This document shows positions 21,205 to 30,512 of a stretch of 64,000 nt of DNA, piece after piece; the first letter of the stretch is position 1, and each line of letters opens with the position of its first letter. Below the pieces are notes generated by a model, which made no database searches, had not been told where the DNA came from, and saw only the letters and a list, made by a program, of their open reading frames with translations. The position numbers and the translations under genes are program-made. The stretch is from contig NZ_VFTC01000013.1 of assembly GCF_007003975.1 (NCBI RefSeq), positions 62,001 to 126,000 on the forward strand. Direction: 5' to 3'. This DNA comes from Mesorhizobium sp. WSM4306. Lineage in GTDB: Bacteria > Pseudomonadota > Alphaproteobacteria > Rhizobiales > Rhizobiaceae.

Positions 21205-22254
21205 TCACGCCATCGCGTGGCGATGATTGGCCGAATAGTGCCCGGTCAGATGGTGTTCGAGCTGGCGCTCGATGTCTGTGAGCAGGCTCGAGGCGCCGAA
21301 GCGGAACAGGTCGGGTTCCAGCCAGGGCCGGCCGAGCTCTTCCTTCATCAGCACCAGCCAGTCGAGCGAAGCCTTGGCGGTGGAAATGCCGCCGGCAGGC
21401 TTGAAGCCGATGAGAAAGCCGGTCTCCTCGAAATAGGCCCTGATGGCGCGCACCATGGCCAGCCCAACGGGCAGCGTGGCGTTGACGCTTTCCTTGCCGG
21501 TCGAGGTCTTGATGAAGTCGGCGCCAGCCATCATCGCCACCATCGAGGCCAGCATGACATTGCGCAGCGTGGCGAGATCGCCGGTCCCGAGGATGACCTT
21601 GAGATGCGCATCGCCGCAGGCTTCGCGCATCGAGACGATCTCGTTGTAGAGCTCCTGCCATTTGGCGCCGAAGACCAGGCCGCGCGGGATGACGACGTCG
21701 ATCTCGTCGGCGCCATCGCGTACCGATGCCTCGATCTCCTGCAGGCGCGTCGACAGCGGCGCGAGGCCGTGCGGGAAGGCGGTGGAGACAGCGGCGACAT
21801 GGATGCCGGTGCCGCGCACAGCGTCCACCGCAGTGGCGACGAACGGATGATAGACGCAGACCGCCGCCGGCCGGATCTTCTCGCTTTCTATGCCGAGCCC
21901 CTCGACGATGTCGCGGCGGAACGGGTTGATCGCCTTGGCGCACAACCGGCGCACGCGCTCTTCGGTGTCGTTGGAATTCAGCGTCGTCAGGTCCATGCAG
22001 GCGACGGCGCGCAGCAGCCATGCGGCCTGGTTGTCGGCCTTGATCGAGCGGCGCTTAGTCAGGCTGGCGACGCGGCGCTCCAGCGCCGAGCGGTTGACGC
22101 TGCGCACCGATTCCATAAAGCCGAGATCAAGCCGCATGCCGGTGTTGCGGGCAATGCCGTGCGACTGTGGGACAGGGGTGTTGGCTGCCGCCCGCGCGGG
22201 CAACGGCGTGACCTTGGACGCGCCGAGATCGGCTTCGCGGATTGTGCTGCTCAT
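21205..22254 (-). CDS. deoC: Deoxyribose-phosphate aldolase
   Basis: A 349-residue class I aldolase that splits 2-deoxyribose 5-phosphate into acetaldehyde and glyceraldehyde 3-phosphate. Lys219 in LKVILGTGD corresponds to the Schiff-base lysine, and Lys254 in DFIKTSTGK to the second catalytic lysine; GFKPAGG follows. An N-terminal extension of about 80 residues makes it longer than E. coli DeoC (259 residues), as in many long-type DeoC proteins. It is transcribed ahead of the ALDH16 gene with a 61-base gap, forming a deoxynucleoside degradation pair. Confidence 0.92.
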   Translation of the reverse strand: MSSTIREADLGASKVTPLPARAAANTPVPQSHGIARNTGMRLDLGFMESVRSVNRSALERRVASLTKRRSIKADNQAAWLLRAVACMDLTTLNSNDTEERVRRLCAKAINPFRRDIVEGLGIESEKIRPAAVCVYHPFVATAVDAVRGTGIHVAAVSTAFPHGLAPLSTRLQEIEASVRDGADEIDVVIPRGLVFGAKWQELYNEIVSMREACGDAHLKVILGTGDLATLRNVMLASMVAMMAGADFIKTSTGKESVNATLPVGLAMVRAIRAYFEETGFLIGFKPAGGISTAKASLDWLVLMKEELGRPWLEPDLFRFGASSLLTDIERQLEHHLTGHYSANHRHAMA

Positions 22255-22474
22255 CTCCTGCCCTTTCGCTCGACGATTTTACGCCGTGGTGTGTGTCGTT
22301 CCTTCCGGACCGCAAGGCGGTTTTGGGCGACACACGCCGAAGATAGCCCGTGAATCGATGCTTCACGAGTCCTTCAAGCGGTCATAGCGGAAAAAGGCGA
22401 CGAAAGCAGCTGAATTTTGACCACATGGTCAAAACGCAAATCCGAGAGCGCAGGCGCCGAAGCGCCGGCAGTTC

Positions 22475-23302
22475 TCAGCCGACGAAGGCGCGCTCGACGA
22501 CGAAAGTGGAGGGATGGCTGAGCGAGCCCTCATGGAAGCCGAGGCTTTCGGCCAGCTCCTTGACGTCCTTCAGCATATGCATGGAGCCGCAGATCATGAT
22601 GCGGTCGGTCTCCGGATTGAGCTTCTCGATGCCGAGATCGCTGTAGAACTTGCCGGAGCCGATCAGCGCGGTGATGCGGCCCATGCGCGCCGATTCTTCG
22701 CGGGTCGTCGAATTGTAGAGGGTGACGCGGCCGCCGGTCAGTTCGCCGATCAGCGGGTCGTTCTCGAGCGCGGCCACCAACTCCTGGCCATAGACCAGTT
22801 CGGCATTGTCGCGGCAGGTGTGAGTCAGGATGAGTTGGTCGAACTTTTCGTAGGTGTCGGGGTCGCGCAGCAGGCTGGCGAAGGGCGCTATGCCGGTGCC
22901 GGTCGAGATCATGAACAGCCGCTTTGCCGGGGTCAGCGCGTCGACGACCAGCGTGCCGGTCGACTTCTGGCGCATGATGACGGCATCGCCGACCTGAATC
23001 TTCTGCAGTTCGGAAGTCAGCGGACCGTCCGGCACCTTGATCGAGAAGAATTCCAGCTCTTCGTCCCAGGCCGGGCTCGCCACCGAATAAGCGCGGTACA
23101 CCGGCTTCTCGGCATTGGGCAGGCCGATCATGACGAACTCGCCGGAGCGGAAGCGCAGCGACTGCGGACGGGTGATGCGGAACGAGAACAGGCGGTCGGT
23201 ATAGTGCTTCACCGAGACGACGGTTTCGGCATAGACATTGGCCGGAATCGGGAACTGCAGCGGACGGGCGCCAGCGGTGTTGAATGCGGATGTGGTGTTC
23301 AT
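22475..23302 (-). CDS. fpr: Ferredoxin/flavodoxin-NADP+ reductase
   Basis: A 275-residue FAD enzyme of the bacterial FPR type. The FAD-binding RAYS is at 70-73, the pyrophosphate loop STGTGIAPF follows, then CGSMHMLKDV and a C-terminal ERAFVG (subclass I FPRs end with a similar aromatic-containing tail). It exchanges electrons between NADPH and ferredoxin or flavodoxin, often under oxidative stress. ATG 23302 is chosen over 23326 because GGA lies upstream and homologues begin near MNTT. It is divergent from hyuA, so the GTATAC-centred motif at 23424-23448 could affect both genes. Confidence 0.9.
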   Translation of the reverse strand: MNTTSAFNTAGARPLQFPIPANVYAETVVSVKHYTDRLFSFRITRPQSLRFRSGEFVMIGLPNAEKPVYRAYSVASPAWDEELEFFSIKVPDGPLTSELQKIQVGDAVIMRQKSTGTLVVDALTPAKRLFMISTGTGIAPFASLLRDPDTYEKFDQLILTHTCRDNAELVYGQELVAALENDPLIGELTGGRVTLYNSTTREESARMGRITALIGSGKFYSDLGIEKLNPETDRIMICGSMHMLKDVKELAESLGFHEGSLSHPSTFVVERAFVG

Positions 23303-23423
23303 CAAATCCAACTCTGTCTTGCCCACTCACATATGCGGGCGCCAAACCATTTCCTGCGCACCCGGACCATTCAGGTCCCGGCGTGCCGTTCACACACTCC
23401 AAAGCGGTAAGCTCTTGTGTCCG

Positions 23424-23448
23424 AAATTTATTAGTATACAAACGATAT
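23424..23448. promoter_or_regulatory. Putative operator A (GTATAC motif) upstream of hyuA
   Basis: The 25-base segment holds the inverted repeat TTAGTATACAAA at 23431-23442. It matches the segment at 37730-37754 at 21 of 25 positions and shares the ten-base core GTATACAAAC with 44880-44889. It lies about 77 bases before the hyuA start. The symmetry TTnGTATACnAA suits a GntR- or MarR-type dimer. Confidence 0.6.
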
Positions 23449-23524
23449 TTGTGTCAAGGTAGCAGGCTAAAACAGCTTTCCAAACTGCGGCATATTCGTA
23501 GTCCTGCCATTTCGGGTTTCGACA

Positions 23525-25609
23525 ATGAAAGAGAATTTTTCGGTGCCACAGCCGGATTCCCTGGGTAACGTCGTTGCCGGCATCGATGTCGGCGGAACTT
23601 TTACCGACCTCATTTTGATCGACGGAAAAGACGGCGGAAAGGTGCATATCGCCAAGACGCCGACCACGGTTGACAACCAGGCTTTCGGCGTTGTTTCAGC
23701 GCTTGGCGCCACCGGCTTTGCCATAGACGGCATCGACCTCATCGTGCACGGCACGACCACCACCACCAATGCAGTGCTGGAGCGCCGGCTGGCGAAAACC
23801 GGCATGATCACCACGCGCGGTTTTCGCGACGTGATCGAGCTTGGCCGCCGCACCCGGCCACAGCCCTACGGCATGACCGGCACGTTCGTTCCGATCATCC
23901 CGCGCGATCTCAGGCTGGAAGTGTCGGAGCGTGTCGAAGCCTCGGGCGCGGTACGCACGCCGCTCGACGAGACCGAGATGCGCGACGCCGTGAAGGCGCT
24001 GATCGCGGCCGGCTGCGAATCGCTGGTCATTCATTTCCTGCACTCCTATGCCAACCCCACACATGAGCGGCGTGCGGCCGAAATTGCCGCCGAGCTCTGG
24101 CCGAACAACTACATCACCACGGGCCATGCGCTGCTGTCGGAAGCGCGCGAATTCGAACGAGGGGTGACAGCCGCCGTCAACGCCTCGGTGCAGCCGATCC
24201 TCGAGCGCTATGTCGAACGGTTGCGCAAGGAACTGGCTACCAAAGGCTATGCCCGCGACTTCCTGATCATGAACGGCAATGGCGGCATGATCTCGGCCCG
24301 TTTCGTCACCCGCGAATCGGCCAAGACCGTGATGTCCGGTCCCGCGTCCGGCGTCATCGCCGCCGCCTATACGGGCAAGCGCGCCGGCTTCGAGAACCTG
24401 GTCACCTACGACATGGGCGGCACCTCGACCGACGTGGCGCTGATCCGCAATGCCGAACCGGCTGTCTCGAACGAGATCGAGATCGAATATGCGATGCCGA
24501 TCCATGTGCCGATGGTGGCAGTGCACACGGTCGGCGCCGGTGGCGGCTCGATCGCCCGCGTCGATGCGGCCGGGCTGATCCAGATCGGCCCGGAAAGTGC
24601 CGGCGCCAATCCCGGCCCGATCTGCTATGGCCGCGGCGGCGCCGAGCCGACCATCACCGACGCCAATCTGGTGCTCGGGCGGCTGGCGCCGAAGAAACTG
24701 CTGGCGGTGGAAAATCCGGTCACCGTCGAACGCGTCACCGGAATCTTCGAAGACAAAATCGGCAAGGCCACCGGCCTCTCCGGCGTCGAGGCGGCGGGCG
24801 CGATCCTGCGGCTCGGCAACATGAAAATGGCCGGCGCCATCCGCATGGTTTCGGTGTCGCGTGGCCACGATCCGCGCGATTTCGCGCTGTTTGCCTTCGG
24901 CGGCGCCGGGCCGTTGCACGCATCCGCGCTGGCGCGTGAACTCGGCCTGCCTCGGGTGCTGGTGCCGGCGCGTCCAGGGATCACCAACGCGCTCGGCTGC
25001 GTCGTCGCCGATCTGCGCCACGACTTCGTCAACACTATCAACCAGCCGGTGGCTGTGCTCGATGAAACCCAGCTCCATATGGTATTGGAACGGCACCGAA
25101 ACGAAGGCGAAGAGCTGATCGGCAAGGAAGCGGTGAAGCCGGAGACGATCCGCGTCACCCATTCCGCCGACATGCAGTTTGTCGGCCAGACCCACATCAT
25201 CAACGTGGCGCTGCCGTCGTCCTCGGTGACCCGGAGCGAGCTGCAGGTGCTGTTCGAAAAAGCCTATTTCGCCCGCTTCAAGGTCGAATTGCCGGAAATC
25301 CGCGCCAATCTGGTCAACCTCAACACCTCGGTGACCGGCGTGCGACCGGCGATCGACCTGTCGCGACTGATCGACCCGGCCGGACGCGCCAAGACGCTTG
25401 ACGAGGCGCTGCGCGAGACAAGGCCAGTCTGGTACACCGGCCGCTGGCACGACACGCCTGTCTACGCACGTGAAAAACTACCGCTCGATGCCGTCATCGA
25501 GGGACCTGCGATCCTCGAACAGATGGACGCCACCACCGTGCTTGAACCCGGCGACCGCGCACGGTCGGACGCCGACGGCAACATCATCATCGACATCGGC
25601 GAGGCCTGA
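23525..25609 (+). CDS. hyuA: Hydantoinase/oxoprolinase family, subunit A
   Basis: A 694-residue ATP-dependent amidohydrolase subunit. The N-terminal Hydant_A_N domain starts GIDVGGTFTDLI and contains HGTTTTTNAV; the central hydantoinase_A domain has the actin-like phosphate motifs YDMGGTSTDVALI and GAGGGSIA; the C-terminal domain follows from about residue 510. With HyuB it opens cyclic amides (N-methylhydantoin, 5-oxoproline, caprolactam in known members). The hyuB ATG follows one base after the stop. Operator A upstream is shared with the 6-hydroxynicotinate reductase operon, suggesting a lactam intermediate of that pathway as substrate. Confidence 0.9.
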   Translation: MKENFSVPQPDSLGNVVAGIDVGGTFTDLILIDGKDGGKVHIAKTPTTVDNQAFGVVSALGATGFAIDGIDLIVHGTTTTTNAVLERRLAKTGMITTRGFRDVIELGRRTRPQPYGMTGTFVPIIPRDLRLEVSERVEASGAVRTPLDETEMRDAVKALIAAGCESLVIHFLHSYANPTHERRAAEIAAELWPNNYITTGHALLSEAREFERGVTAAVNASVQPILERYVERLRKELATKGYARDFLIMNGNGGMISARFVTRESAKTVMSGPASGVIAAAYTGKRAGFENLVTYDMGGTSTDVALIRNAEPAVSNEIEIEYAMPIHVPMVAVHTVGAGGGSIARVDAAGLIQIGPESAGANPGPICYGRGGAEPTITDANLVLGRLAPKKLLAVENPVTVERVTGIFEDKIGKATGLSGVEAAGAILRLGNMKMAGAIRMVSVSRGHDPRDFALFAFGGAGPLHASALARELGLPRVLVPARPGITNALGCVVADLRHDFVNTINQPVAVLDETQLHMVLERHRNEGEELIGKEAVKPETIRVTHSADMQFVGQTHIINVALPSSSVTRSELQVLFEKAYFARFKVELPEIRANLVNLNTSVTGVRPAIDLSRLIDPAGRAKTLDEALRETRPVWYTGRWHDTPVYAREKLPLDAVIEGPAILEQMDATTVLEPGDRARSDADGNIIIDIGEA

Positions 25610-25610
25610 G

Positions 25611-27296
25611 ATGCAAAAGCTCGACGCCATAACGCTTTCGGTCCTCCAGGCGGCCTTGCAGCAAGTCTGCGACGAGATGGACCTGACCTTTTCGCGCGCC
25701 GCCTTCTCGCCTGTCATCGCCGAGGCCAATGACCGCTCCGACGGCATCTATTCCGCCGTCGACGGTTCACTGATCGCACAGGGCAGCCAGGGCCTGCCGG
25801 TGTTTGTCGGCGTCATGCAATATTCGACCAAAACGGTGATCGAGATGATCGCCGACGGCCGCTGCCTGGCGCCTGAACCCGGCGACATCTACATTGTCAA
25901 CGACCCCTATCTCGGCGGCACGCATCTGATGGATGTGCGCTTCGCCATGCCGGTCTATCGCGGCGGCCAGATATTTTGCTGGCTATCGAACACCGGTCAC
26001 TGGCCCGATATAGGCGGCTCGGTGCCGGGCGGTTTTTCCGCTTCCGCGACCGCCGTCGAGCAGGAAGGGCTGCGGCTGCCGCCAGTAAAACTGTTCAAGA
26101 AGGGCGTGCTGGACACGGAAATCTACGCCATCATTTGCTCCAACATCCGCGTTGCCGACCAGCGCATTGGCGATATCCGGGCGCAGGCCGCGGCACTACT
26201 GATCGGCCAGGATCGGCTCAACGGAATCCTGGATCGTTACGGCGACGAAACTGTTGTCGAGGCGATCGCCGAACTGCGCCGGCGCGCCGCCGAACAGATG
26301 CGCGCCAACATTTCCGCCATTCCCGACGGCACCTACAGCTCGACGGCCTTTGTCGACTCGGACGGCGTCGTCAACGAGCCGCTGACCATAGCGCTCGCCG
26401 TCGAGAAGCAGGGCGACACGCTGACTTTCGATTTCACAGGTTCGTCAAAGCCTTGCGCGGGGCCGATGAACAGCGTGCTGGCGACGACATTGTCGTCGGT
26501 CTATCTCGCCATGCGCCATATTTTCCCGGATGTGCCGATCAGCGCCGGCGCTTTCGAGCCGCTGATCGTCAAGCGGCCTGAAGGCACTTTCCTCGATGCC
26601 AAATATCCCCGACCGGTTTCAGGCTGTGCGGCTGAAGTCTCGCAGCGCATTGCCGAAGCCGTGTTCGCTGCGATGGTGCAGGCGTTGCCAGACAAGGTGA
26701 CGGCGGCTCCGGCCGGCTCCAGCGGCAATTTCGCGCTCGGCGGCAACGATCCGGCGCGCGGCCGCGACTATGTCATGTACCAGATCTCCGGCGGCGGCTA
26801 TGGCGGCAATTCCGGCCATGACGGGCTGACCAATGGCTGCTCGACCATCGGCATTTCGAAATCGCCGCCGGTCGAGATCATGGAACAGGCTTTCCCCGTG
26901 CTCTATCGCCACTATGCGTTGCGCGAAGGCTCGGGCGGCGCCGGCAAGCAGCGCGGCGGTTTTGGTTTGGCCTATGAGGTCGAAATCCTGCGCGGCGAGG
27001 CACGTGCCTCCTTCGTCATGGACCATGGCCGTTTCGGCCCGCAAGGCGCGCTCGGCGGCAAGGACGGCGCGGTGAATACGGTGACCGTGTTCCGCAGCGG
27101 CGAGGCACACGTGCCGCCGCATCTGTCCAAGGAGCAGGACATCGCGCTCAAGGCCGGCGACCGCGTGCGCGTCGGAACGCCGGGCGGCGGCGGCTATGGC
27201 GATCCGCGTCAGCGCGATCCGAAACTGGTCGCTGAGGATGTCCGGCTTGGCTACTACACGGCAGAGCAAGCCAAGGACCTGTTCGGGGTCCGATAA
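25611..27296 (+). CDS. hyuB: Hydantoinase/oxoprolinase family, subunit B
   Basis: A 561-residue hydantoinase_B protein, partner of HyuA. Conserved pieces are SPVIAEANDRSDG, NDPYLGGTHLMD near residue 98-109, the internal CAGPMNSV block, and the C-terminal glycine-rich RVGTPGGGGYGDP. In the family these residues build the metal site that performs amide hydrolysis after substrate phosphorylation. ATG 25611 is chosen because it follows the hyuA stop directly and homologues start here; the open frame upstream overlaps hyuA. The pair is complete and shows no damage. Confidence 0.9.
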   Translation: MQKLDAITLSVLQAALQQVCDEMDLTFSRAAFSPVIAEANDRSDGIYSAVDGSLIAQGSQGLPVFVGVMQYSTKTVIEMIADGRCLAPEPGDIYIVNDPYLGGTHLMDVRFAMPVYRGGQIFCWLSNTGHWPDIGGSVPGGFSASATAVEQEGLRLPPVKLFKKGVLDTEIYAIICSNIRVADQRIGDIRAQAAALLIGQDRLNGILDRYGDETVVEAIAELRRRAAEQMRANISAIPDGTYSSTAFVDSDGVVNEPLTIALAVEKQGDTLTFDFTGSSKPCAGPMNSVLATTLSSVYLAMRHIFPDVPISAGAFEPLIVKRPEGTFLDAKYPRPVSGCAAEVSQRIAEAVFAAMVQALPDKVTAAPAGSSGNFALGGNDPARGRDYVMYQISGGGYGGNSGHDGLTNGCSTIGISKSPPVEIMEQAFPVLYRHYALREGSGGAGKQRGGFGLAYEVEILRGEARASFVMDHGRFGPQGALGGKDGAVNTVTVFRSGEAHVPPHLSKEQDIALKAGDRVRVGTPGGGGYGDPRQRDPKLVAEDVRLGYYTAEQAKDLFGVR

Positions 27297-27329
27297 ACCA
27301 ACAGTCCTGGGCGAGGCTGAGAAGCAGCT

Positions 27330-28220
27330 TTAGGTCTGCAGCTTGGCCTTAAGTGCGTCGGCGAATTTCTGGGCGATCTTCTTGAACCCGGCTGGATCGG
27401 GATGCAGCTCGTTGGCCCAGTCGGCGGGCTTCAGCGTGCCTTGCGTGTCGACCAGATGGAAATTGTTTGCGGGCACGTCGGCCAGGCGCTTCACAACATC
27501 GCGGAACGCCGCCAACGTGTCGTGGACGATGGCCGTGCCTTTGGCCACCGACCAGTTGCAAAAATCGAGCGACGGTTTCAGCCACGGGCCGACACAGGAC
27601 GGATGCGCGCCGTTCGGGATCGGAAAATCGTAGCAATGGCCGAAGATGGGCACGCCGGGCGCAACCCGGTCGCGCAGCGCGAACAGATCGAGGTAGCAGG
27701 CCTCAACCATGCCGAGCGCCTTGGTGAAACGGTTCTTGTTCAGCCCGGCGGCATGGCCGTCATTGAAGTCGAGGAAGATGCAGAACTGGTCGCCGGCAAT
27801 GTCGTTGCCGCCGGCCGAGAACAGGATGGCGTCGGGCTTACCGTCCAGCCAGTTCGCCTTGTTGCGCAAGGCTGAAATCATCCGTTGCTGCTTGGGCAGC
27901 GACATCTCGTCGGTCGCCGCATCGCCGTGATGGGCGAGGTTGAGGATCGTCGGCGGCATCGGGCCGATCCGGCGCAGCTGCGCGATCACATCGGTGTCGA
28001 CGAAGGGAAAGCCGTTGCCGGTCAGTGGATAGTCGAACCAGGAATCGCCCTGCGCCAACATGACCAGCGGACGGTTGGCGACGGCAGCTTCTAGATTGCC
28101 GGCGCTTTCCCTTGCGGTTTCGAGCCGCTCGATGTTGGCCTGATGCGCCTTGATGCGCTTGGCGATGTCTTCGTCGATGCGCCGTTGCGCGGCTTCCTGC
28201 ACGAATTCCTGCTGGTCCAT
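27330..28220 (-). CDS. SGNH/GDSL hydrolase
   Basis: A 296-residue esterase-like protein. Block I is AQGDSWFDYP (nucleophile Ser near residue 59), block III is FSAGGNDIAG, and block V is NELHPDPAGF with the catalytic His. An N-terminal helical, charged segment of about 50 residues precedes the fold and no signal peptide is seen, so a cytoplasmic location is likely. It is convergent with hyuB across 33 bases. The substrate is unknown and no tie to the neighbouring pathway is visible. Confidence 0.78.
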   Translation of the reverse strand: MDQQEFVQEAAQRRIDEDIAKRIKAHQANIERLETARESAGNLEAAVANRPLVMLAQGDSWFDYPLTGNGFPFVDTDVIAQLRRIGPMPPTILNLAHHGDAATDEMSLPKQQRMISALRNKANWLDGKPDAILFSAGGNDIAGDQFCIFLDFNDGHAAGLNKNRFTKALGMVEACYLDLFALRDRVAPGVPIFGHCYDFPIPNGAHPSCVGPWLKPSLDFCNWSVAKGTAIVHDTLAAFRDVVKRLADVPANNFHLVDTQGTLKPADWANELHPDPAGFKKIAQKFADALKAKLQT

Positions 28221-28410
28221 CCCCAGGTCCCTCCCACGACCGTCTATGACTGGCTGAGCATGCGCCTATGTCCATGATCGGTCTGTAATTTAGATCACAG
28301 TAAGATTTCCTGGCGAAGGACGGCTTGCCGCGCCGTGATCGCCGCAGAGCACGTCGTTTCCGTCTCCGTGAAGCCCGCAAAAGACCATAGACTTCTATCT
28401 TGTTTTTGCG

Positions 28411-28453
28411 CAATTCCGGACGGGAAACCGCCCACACTTTCCCTGGAATTGCT
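28411..28453. repeat. Palindromic intergenic repeat, family E (copy 1)
   Basis: A 43-base imperfect palindrome that begins GCAATTCCGGACGGGAAA and ends CCTGGAATTGC. It recurs at 30445-30512 and 48165-48208. This copy lies between the divergent SGNH and binding-protein genes. Confidence 0.75.
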
Positions 28454-28475
28454 TTAGTCAACGGAGATCAGGAAC

Positions 28476-29242
28476 ATGGGTCTTTTCGGTCGTTTCGTGC
28501 TTGCCGCTTCCGCCGCCCTGCTGCTCACGGGTGCGGCCTCTGCCGAGAAACTCAGGATCGGCACCGAGGGCGCCTATCCGCCCTTCAACTACGCCAATTC
28601 GGACGGCTCGTTGGGCGGTTTCGACATCGACCTCGGCAAGGCGCTGTGCGCCGAAATGAAGGCCGAGTGCGAATTCTCCGTGCAGGATTTCGATGGTTCC
28701 ATTCCGGCTCTGCAGGCCGGCAAGTTCGATGCCATCATCAACATCACCATCACGCCGGAGCGCGCCGAGAAGGTCGAGTTCACCCACAAATATTACCAGA
28801 CGCCGCCGGCCATCGCCGTGCCGAAGGATTCGACCATTGCCGGCATTCGCCGGACGATCTGAAGGGCAAGGCGCTGGGCGTGCAGAGCGCCACCATCCAC
28901 CAGAATTTCGCCGAGAAGAAATACTCCGGCTCGACCGTCAAGGCCTATCCGACCGGCGACGACGCCCGCACCGACATGGCCAATGGCTGCCTCGACGCGA
29001 TGATGGACGGCTCGATTATCCTGACCGAATGGCTGAAGAAGCCGGACGGCGCCTGCTGCAAGCTGCTCGGCACGCTGACCGCCGATCCGGCCATTCACGG
29101 GCCGGGCGTCGGCATTGCGCTGCAGAAGGGCAACAAGGAACTGGCCGACAAGTTCAATGCCGCCATCGACGCTCTGCGCGCCAACGGCAAGTACAAGGAA
29201 ATCAACGACAACTACTTTTCGTTCGACGTCTACGGAAGTTAA
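28476..29242 (+). pseudogene. Amino-acid ABC transporter substrate-binding protein, frameshifted
   Basis: The first part (28476-28862) reads a signal peptide and the SBP_bac_3 start EKLRIGTEGAYPPFNYANSD, then stops shortly after DSTIAGI. The fold continues in the -1 frame from PDDLKGKALGVQ to the stop at 29242, giving the normal end DNYFSFDVYG. Restoring one base in the ATTCGCC stretch near 28846-28848 rejoins both halves (GIS-PDDLKG), so a single-base deletion is the simplest explanation. The intact protein would be about 255 residues. No permease or ATPase is next to it. A sequencing error is possible because the rest is well conserved. Confidence 0.85.
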
Positions 29243-29312
29243 TTCCTGACCCGATCTGACTTCGGCGGCGCCATCAGGCGCTGCCGTTTTTCATGAATGA
29301 CGGAGAACTTTC

Positions 29313-30428
29313 TTGGTTGAGCGGCGCTCCCCCTTCTACAACAGCATCGTTGGGCTCGGCGCCACGATGGGCCGGGTCGGCGGCGAGTTCGTCTCGGCCA
29401 AATACTATTCCGGCATTGCCGACGAGCACTTGAACACGCGCAAGAATGTCGGCGTGCAGGACCTCAGCACCATGGGCAAGATGGACATCAAGGGGCCGGA
29501 GGCGGAGGCGCTGGTCAACCACGTCATCGTCAACGATGCGGCCGCGATGAAGCCCGGCCAGGTCCGCTATTCCACCGTCTGCCGCGAGGATGGCGGCGTC
29601 ATGGACGACCTTACCGTGTTCCGGCTGGGTCCGGAGCATTTCATGCTGGTGACCGGCTCGGTCAACCGGCTGAAGATACTGCCCTGGCTGCACCATCATG
29701 CCGAAGCGCGAAAGGCCTATGTCACCGACATCACCGCGGCCGTGGCCTTCCCGACCATACAGGGCCCACGTTCGCGCGCGCTTCTGCAGGCGCTGGTCTC
29801 GGATGCCGATCTCAACGGGCTGAAGCGCTGGGCATTCACTTCAGGGCGCGTCGGCGAGACCAAGGTGCTGATCTCGCGCACGGGCGTGACCGGCGAACTC
29901 GGCTTCGAACTGTTCGTGCCGGCCGACGAAGCAGCTTCTGTCTGGGATATGCTGATGCGCGCTGGCAGCGATTTTGGACTTAAACCGTACGGTGTGCTGG
30001 CGATGTTCACGCTCGGGCTGGAGAAAGCCTATCCGGCGCATGGCATCGACATGGACGAGAGCCGCACGCCGTTCAATGTCGGCCTCGACCGCTTTATCAA
30101 ATTCGACAAGGGCGAGTTCATCGGCCGCGAAGCGCTGATGGAGGTGCGCGACAAGGGATTGGACGACCGCTGGACCGGGCTGATCCTGGACGGCGACAAG
30201 CCTGCCGCGACGGACGCCCGGGTGACGACCGATGGCGAGGATGTTGGGGTCGTCACCTACAGCGACCACGGCTATTCCGTGGGAAAGGTGTTGGCGACCG
30301 CGCATCTGCGGCTGCCGTTCACCACCATCGGCGCCGAACTCAGCATCGACATCGACGGCAAGCCGACACGCGCGGTGGTGGCGCCGATGCCGTTCTTCGA
30401 TCCGGAAGGCGCGCGGCTGCGCGCTTGA
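29313..30428 (+). CDS. GcvT-like aminomethyltransferase family protein
   Basis: A 371-residue protein with the folate-binding GcvT fold: N-terminal domain (VGVQDLSTMGKMDIKGPEAE), central TGVTGELGFELFVP with the folate-contacting Glu, and the C-terminal barrel domain. Free-standing members include demethylases that pass methyl groups to tetrahydrofolate. No gcvH or gcvP is nearby, so it is probably not the glycine cleavage T-protein. The only in-frame start is TTG 29313, with GGAG seven bases upstream; the nearby ATGs are out of frame. It ends just before the palindrome at 30445. Confidence 0.8.
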   Translation: MVERRSPFYNSIVGLGATMGRVGGEFVSAKYYSGIADEHLNTRKNVGVQDLSTMGKMDIKGPEAEALVNHVIVNDAAAMKPGQVRYSTVCREDGGVMDDLTVFRLGPEHFMLVTGSVNRLKILPWLHHHAEARKAYVTDITAAVAFPTIQGPRSRALLQALVSDADLNGLKRWAFTSGRVGETKVLISRTGVTGELGFELFVPADEAASVWDMLMRAGSDFGLKPYGVLAMFTLGLEKAYPAHGIDMDESRTPFNVGLDRFIKFDKGEFIGREALMEVRDKGLDDRWTGLILDGDKPAATDARVTTDGEDVGVVTYSDHGYSVGKVLATAHLRLPFTTIGAELSIDIDGKPTRAVVAPMPFFDPEGARLRA

Positions 30429-30444
30429 AATTTCTTTGTTTGAC

Positions 30445-30512
30445 GCAATTCCCAAGGGAAAGCGCTACGCGCTTTTCCCGGGAAAACCGCTTCGCACTTT
30501 TCCTGGAATTGC
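30445..30512. repeat. Palindromic intergenic repeat, family E (copy 2, extended)
   Basis: A 68-base element with the same ends as the copy at 28411 (GCAATTCC... and ...CCTGGAATTGC) plus an extra inner hairpin around 30455-30480 (AGGGAAAGCGC/GCGCTTTTCCC). It fills the gap between two convergent stops (30428 and 30513), where it may act as a terminator for both. Confidence 0.8.

Noticed and set aside
22291..22335. Possible riboswitch-like structure upstream of deoC
   Set aside because: There is an eight-bp stem GTGTGTCG/CGACACAC with an inner small hairpin, but it matches no riboswitch class I know and is too simple to call.
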